Of a stretch of 8,020 nucleotides of DNA, positions 5,542-8,020 are shown in pieces. Under the pieces are notes generated by a model. The model made no database searches and had not been told where the DNA came from. It saw only the letters and a program-made list of their open reading frames with translations. The DNA lies in contig JBEARL010000057.1 of assembly GCA_041163265.1 (NCBI GenBank), forward strand, positions 1 through 8,020, in the 5' to 3' direction. Position 1 is the first letter of the stretch; the number at the start of each line of letters is the position of its first letter. Position numbers and translations under genes: made by a program. The stretch comes from CSBr16-57R1 sp041163265. GTDB taxonomy: Bacteria; Actinomycetota; Nitriliruptoria; Nitriliruptorales; Nitriliruptoraceae.

Positions 5542-6281
5542 GAGGCCGGGATCGGGACGCGGAGCACCTCGGGCCCCGCCGGTGCCGGTCCGGGCGGACC
5601 GACCTCGCGCGTGACGACCACCTCCGACGCGACGCCCCGCGCCAACCTCACGGCCAGCTCGCCCCCGTCCGCCGGACCGGTCGCGAGCACGCGGGGTCCC
5701 TCCGCCGTCGCCCCGTCGGGCAGCAGCCACGCCACGAGCCGCTCCCCCGCCGCGAGCGGGCCGGTGTCGGCGAGCAGCAGCACGACGCGCGTCGGGGTGA
5801 CCGCGACGCGCGCCTGCGCGGCCGCGAGCGACGGGTCCTCGAGCAGCGTCCCGGCCGCGAGGTCCCGCAGGATGTCGCCGCGCTCGGCCGCGACGCCGTA
5901 GTAGGTCTCGGCCTGCGTGCGGAGGTGCAGGTTCCAGAACGCGACGCCGACCGTGGCCGCGAGGGCCAGCGCCACCAGCGCGATGCGCCGGCCCCGCGCC
6001 GGCTCGTCCCGCGTCCGCTCGCGCCGCGGCGGCGCGTCGGGCGGGGCGGCGACGGCGGTCGCCGCGCGGCGGCGCTCCTCGCGGGCGGCGGCGTCGAGCG
6101 AGCTCGAGATGCCGCGCAGCTCGGCGACGCGGGCGCGGCAGTCGGCGCAGGCCCGGAGGTGCGCGCGGAACGCGTCCGAGTCCGACCGGCCGAGGCCGCC
6201 GAGCACGTGGGCGAGGGCGCTCCGCTCGAAGCGGGCGTGACCGCCCGCGTCGCCCGTCGCCTCGGCCGCCCCGTCGTCCAT
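5538..6281 (-). CDS. membrane-anchored anti-sigma factor (zinc-finger N-terminus, RskA-like C-terminus)
   Basis: This 247-residue protein has the layout of an extracytoplasmic-function anti-sigma factor. The cytoplasmic N-terminal part contains H-x3-C-x2-C (H41, C45, C48 within AHLRACADC), the anti-sigma zinc-finger signature. A Pro/Arg-rich linker follows, then one transmembrane helix (about 100-117). The outer domain of about 125 residues includes LRDLAAGTLLEDP and a run of short beta-like segments, resembling the anti-sigma-K factor (RskA) C-terminal domain. Such proteins hold an ECF sigma factor at the membrane until proteolysis releases it. In the usual arrangement the sigma gene sits immediately upstream, but here upstream is a divergent VanW-type gene and downstream a tRNA, so no partner is adjacent. 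The ATG at 6281 has no Shine-Dalgarno sequence and sits where transcription would start, suggesting a leaderless message. Confidence 0.88.
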   Translation of the reverse strand: MDDGAAEATGDAGGHARFERSALAHVLGGLGRSDSDAFRAHLRACADCRARVAELRGISSSLDAAAREERRRAATAVAAPPDAPPRRERTRDEPARGRRIALVALALAATVGVAFWNLHLRTQAETYYGVAAERGDILRDLAAGTLLEDPSLAAAQARVAVTPTRVVLLLADTGPLAAGERLVAWLLPDGATAEGPRVLATGPADGGELAVRLARGVASEVVVTREVGPPGPAPAGPEVLRVPIPAS

Positions 6282-6287
6282 GGGTCG

Positions 6288-6293
6288 AGCCTA
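6288..6293 (-). promoter_or_regulatory. candidate -10 box of a leaderless anti-sigma transcript
   Basis: On the minus strand TAGGCT ends six bases before the A of the ATG at 6281, the spacing expected if transcription starts on the start codon. Absence of a Shine-Dalgarno sequence agrees. No good -35 is seen. Confidence 0.45.
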
Positions 6294-6302
6294 CGCCCGT
6301 GG

Positions 6303-6308
6303 CTAGCC
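6303..6308 (+). promoter_or_regulatory. weak candidate -10 box for the VanW-type gene
   Basis: TAGCCT lies within the 8-base palindrome GGCTAGCC (6301-6308). It would give a leader of about 54 bases before the GTG at 6369. It fits TAnnnT only, with no supporting -35. Confidence 0.25.
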
Positions 6309-6358
6309 TCCGCGCGCGGCGGCGGGGACCGCACGACGAGACCGTCACCGAACCCGCC

Positions 6359-6364
6359 GGAGGA
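6359..6364 (+). promoter_or_regulatory. ribosome binding site of the VanW-type gene
   Basis: GGAGGA lies four bases before the GTG at 6369 and decides this start. Confidence 0.7.
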
Positions 6365-6368
6365 CGCC

Positions 6369-8020
6369 GTGCCGCCCGAGGCCGCTCAGGCCCGCCGCGT
6401 CGGACCGCTGCTCGCCGTCGGCGCGGTCCTGCTGTCCGCCGCCGTGCTGGCCGCCGGGACCGCGGTCGCCGTCGCCCGCGGCGGGCGCATCCTGCCGGGC
6501 GTGACCGTGGCCGGCGTCCCCGTCGGAGGGCTCGACGCCGACGGCGCGCTCGCGAGGCTCGGCCCGGCGCTGGCCGACGCCGCTACCGCCCCCGCCGCCG
6601 AGCTGGTGCTGACGACGCCCGACGGGGTGGTCCTGCTGCCCACCGCCGAGCTCGGGATCCGTCCCGATCCGGAGGCGACCGTGGCGCGAGCCCTCGCCGT
6701 CGGTCGCACCGGACGCCCGGAGGACCTCGTCGTCCGGTTGCGGTCCGTCGTCCGACGGCGCGTCGGGGCGGGCGGGATCGCGCCGGTGCTGCGCGCCGAC
6801 CCGGACGCGGTCCGGGCCGCCGTCGACCGGATCGCCGGCGGCCTCGACCGCACGATGTCCGCCGGCGACGTCCGCGTCGACCCCGTCACGCTGGAGGTGA
6901 CGAACGCGGCCCCGCGCGGCGGCGTCGAGATCCGACGCGGCGAGGCCGTCGTGGCGATCCTCGCGGCCGTCGCCGCGGGCGACCGCGGCGCCGTCGCACT
7001 CCCCGCCGACGTGACCCCCGCGCCGCACACCGCCGAGGCCCTCGAGGCGCTGGCCGCGGACCTCCGCGGGGCTCTCGCGACCGGGCTGGTGCTCGTCGCG
7101 GACGGGCGCCGAGTCCGCGTCGAGCCCGCCGAGCTCGCGGCGGCGGTGACGGTCGTGGCCGGCGCCGACGCCACGGGGGCGCCGGAGCTGCGCCTCGACC
7201 GCACGCGGCTCGCGAGGACCGTGGGGGCCCGGCTCGTCGCCGCGTTCGACCGCGACGCCGTCGACGCCGCGCTCGTCGCGCCCGCGCCACCGCGGTTCTC
7301 GGCGATGGGAACGACGTCCTTCCGCCCCGCGCCCGCCGCCGTCGCGGTCGACCCGGGCCGGACCGAGCGGCGGTTCCGCATGGAGCGGACCGCGCGCCAG
7401 CTCGAGGGGATGATCCGCGCCGGACGCCGCGCCGCGCCCGCGGACCTGCTCGAGATCGAGCCGTCGATCACCGCGGCGGACCTGGCGCGGCACCCGCTCC
7501 CGACGCACCTCCTCGGGACGTTCACGACGTTCCACCCGGCCGGCGCGGACCGCAACGAGAACATCCGGCGGCTCGCCGACGCGGTCGACGGCGCCCTGGT
7601 CGCCCCCGGGGCCGAGCTGAGCGTCAACGAGATCTCGGGCGAGCGGCGGTGCGAGGACGGCTACCTCCCCGCGGGCACGATCGTGCGCGGGGAGCTGGTG
7701 GACACCTGCGGCGGCGGCGTGTCGCAGTTCGGGACGACGGCGTACAACGCCGCGTTCTTCGCGGGCCTCCCGACGCCGCAGTGGCAGCCGCACTCGTTCC
7801 ACATCGGGCGGTACCCGATGGGCCGCGAGGCGACGCTGTCCTTCCCGCTGCTCGACGTCCGCGCCGTCAACGACACCGAGGGCTGGCTGCTGGTCCGGAC
7901 CTCGCACACCCCGACGTCGGTGACGGTCGCGCTGTACGGCGTCCCGCGGTGGGCCGAGGTCCGGGCCGTGCACGGCGAGCCGGTCGACCCGCGCCCGTTC
8001 CCCACCGAGCTGCGGCCCGC
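6369..8020 (+). CDS. VanW/YoaR-family envelope protein with putative peptidoglycan-binding domains (partial, runs off right edge)
   Basis: The frame is open from the GTG at 6369 to the window end (550 codons, no stop). A short basic N-terminus (R9, R10) precedes one hydrophobic helix (about 11-36), so the protein is probably anchored in the membrane or exported, with the rest outside. Just after the helix is ILPGVTVAGVPVGGL (41-55), the opening motif typical of YoaR-like proteins. Residues of about 60-330 look like two diverged PG-binding-4-type repeats, Ala/Val/Arg-rich and hard to delimit. From about 380 the VanW domain is clear: LLGTFTTFHP, NIRRLADAVDGALVAPG, GGGVSQFGTTAYNAAFFAG (448-466) and PHSFHIGRYPMGREAT. 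VanW is named after a gene in vancomycin-resistance clusters, but its function is unknown, and no resistance genes are near, so a cell-wall role is inference only. Two cysteines (C428, C447) flank the conserved core. Confidence 0.88.
   Translation, partial: MPPEAAQARRVGPLLAVGAVLLSAAVLAAGTAVAVARGGRILPGVTVAGVPVGGLDADGALARLGPALADAATAPAAELVLTTPDGVVLLPTAELGIRPDPEATVARALAVGRTGRPEDLVVRLRSVVRRRVGAGGIAPVLRADPDAVRAAVDRIAGGLDRTMSAGDVRVDPVTLEVTNAAPRGGVEIRRGEAVVAILAAVAAGDRGAVALPADVTPAPHTAEALEALAADLRGALATGLVLVADGRRVRVEPAELAAAVTVVAGADATGAPELRLDRTRLARTVGARLVAAFDRDAVDAALVAPAPPRFSAMGTTSFRPAPAAVAVDPGRTERRFRMERTARQLEGMIRAGRRAAPADLLEIEPSITAADLARHPLPTHLLGTFTTFHPAGADRNENIRRLADAVDGALVAPGAELSVNEISGERRCEDGYLPAGTIVRGELVDTCGGGVSQFGTTAYNAAFFAGLPTPQWQPHSFHIGRYPMGREATLSFPLLDVRAVNDTEGWLLVRTSHTPTSVTVALYGVPRWAEVRAVHGEPVDPRPFPTELRP

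Noticed and set aside
5377..6348. Minus-strand open frame of 323 codons crossing the tRNA
   Set aside because: Its tail is a translated tRNA and the rest is an out-of-frame shadow of the anti-sigma gene.
6345..7973. Minus-strand open frame of 542 codons opposite the VanW-type gene
   Set aside because: The VanW domain on the plus strand is unmistakable. The opposite frame is an Arg/Gly/Asp-rich shadow.
6369..8020. Vancomycin resistance determinant because of the VanW domain
   Set aside because: VanW-domain proteins are widespread in Gram-positive bacteria, and no VanH, VanA, VanX or VanRS-like gene is in the window.

Overview
The window is very GC-rich and reads like the chromosome of a high-GC Actinomycetota. 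The phosphatidylinositol-type lipid gene order (threonyl-tRNA synthetase, then a PgsA1-like CDP-alcohol transferase, then a PatA-like acyltransferase), the RskA-like anti-sigma factor and the VanW/YoaR-type protein all fit that group. A deep-branching class such as Thermoleophilia is possible, but that is a guess from style and not shown by the sequence. Nothing suggests a mobile element, phage or CRISPR array. It is housekeeping chromosome with tightly packed genes.

Left part (1-2913, minus strand): a translationally coupled operon read right to left. thrS (threonyl-tRNA synthetase) overlaps by one base the start of a pgsA-type gene (phosphatidylinositol-phosphate synthase family). That gene overlaps by four bases the start of an acyltransferase-like gene that runs off the left edge. 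The order matches the mycobacterial thrS-pgsA1-acyltransferase-pimA cluster, except that no HIT-family gene lies between thrS and pgsA. The next gene off the left edge might therefore be a PimA-like mannosyltransferase (inference).

Middle (2999-5410): a small PEBP/YbhB-like protein on the minus strand is divergent from a plus-strand pair made of a Na+/phosphate cotransporter (PF02690 type, two QSSS/GAN(I/V)GTT repeats) and a PhoU-family protein 14 bases downstream. The pair looks like a phosphate-handling operon. The PEBP start codon is uncertain because no ATG, GTG or TTG lies just before the conserved domain.

Right part (5433-8020): a tRNA-Val (anticodon CAC) on the minus strand lies just downstream of a membrane-anchored zinc-finger anti-sigma factor that has no sigma-factor gene next to it. 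That gene is divergent, across 87 bases, from a VanW/YoaR-type envelope protein that runs off the right edge. The anti-sigma gene has a -10-like hexamer placed so that its mRNA would be leaderless. Every gap between genes is under 100 bases, so no long non-coding stretch is present. I see no clear undescribed system. The items most worth checking are the orphan anti-sigma factor, the PEBP start, the divergent PhoU motif and the unusual cysteine pair in the VanW domain.
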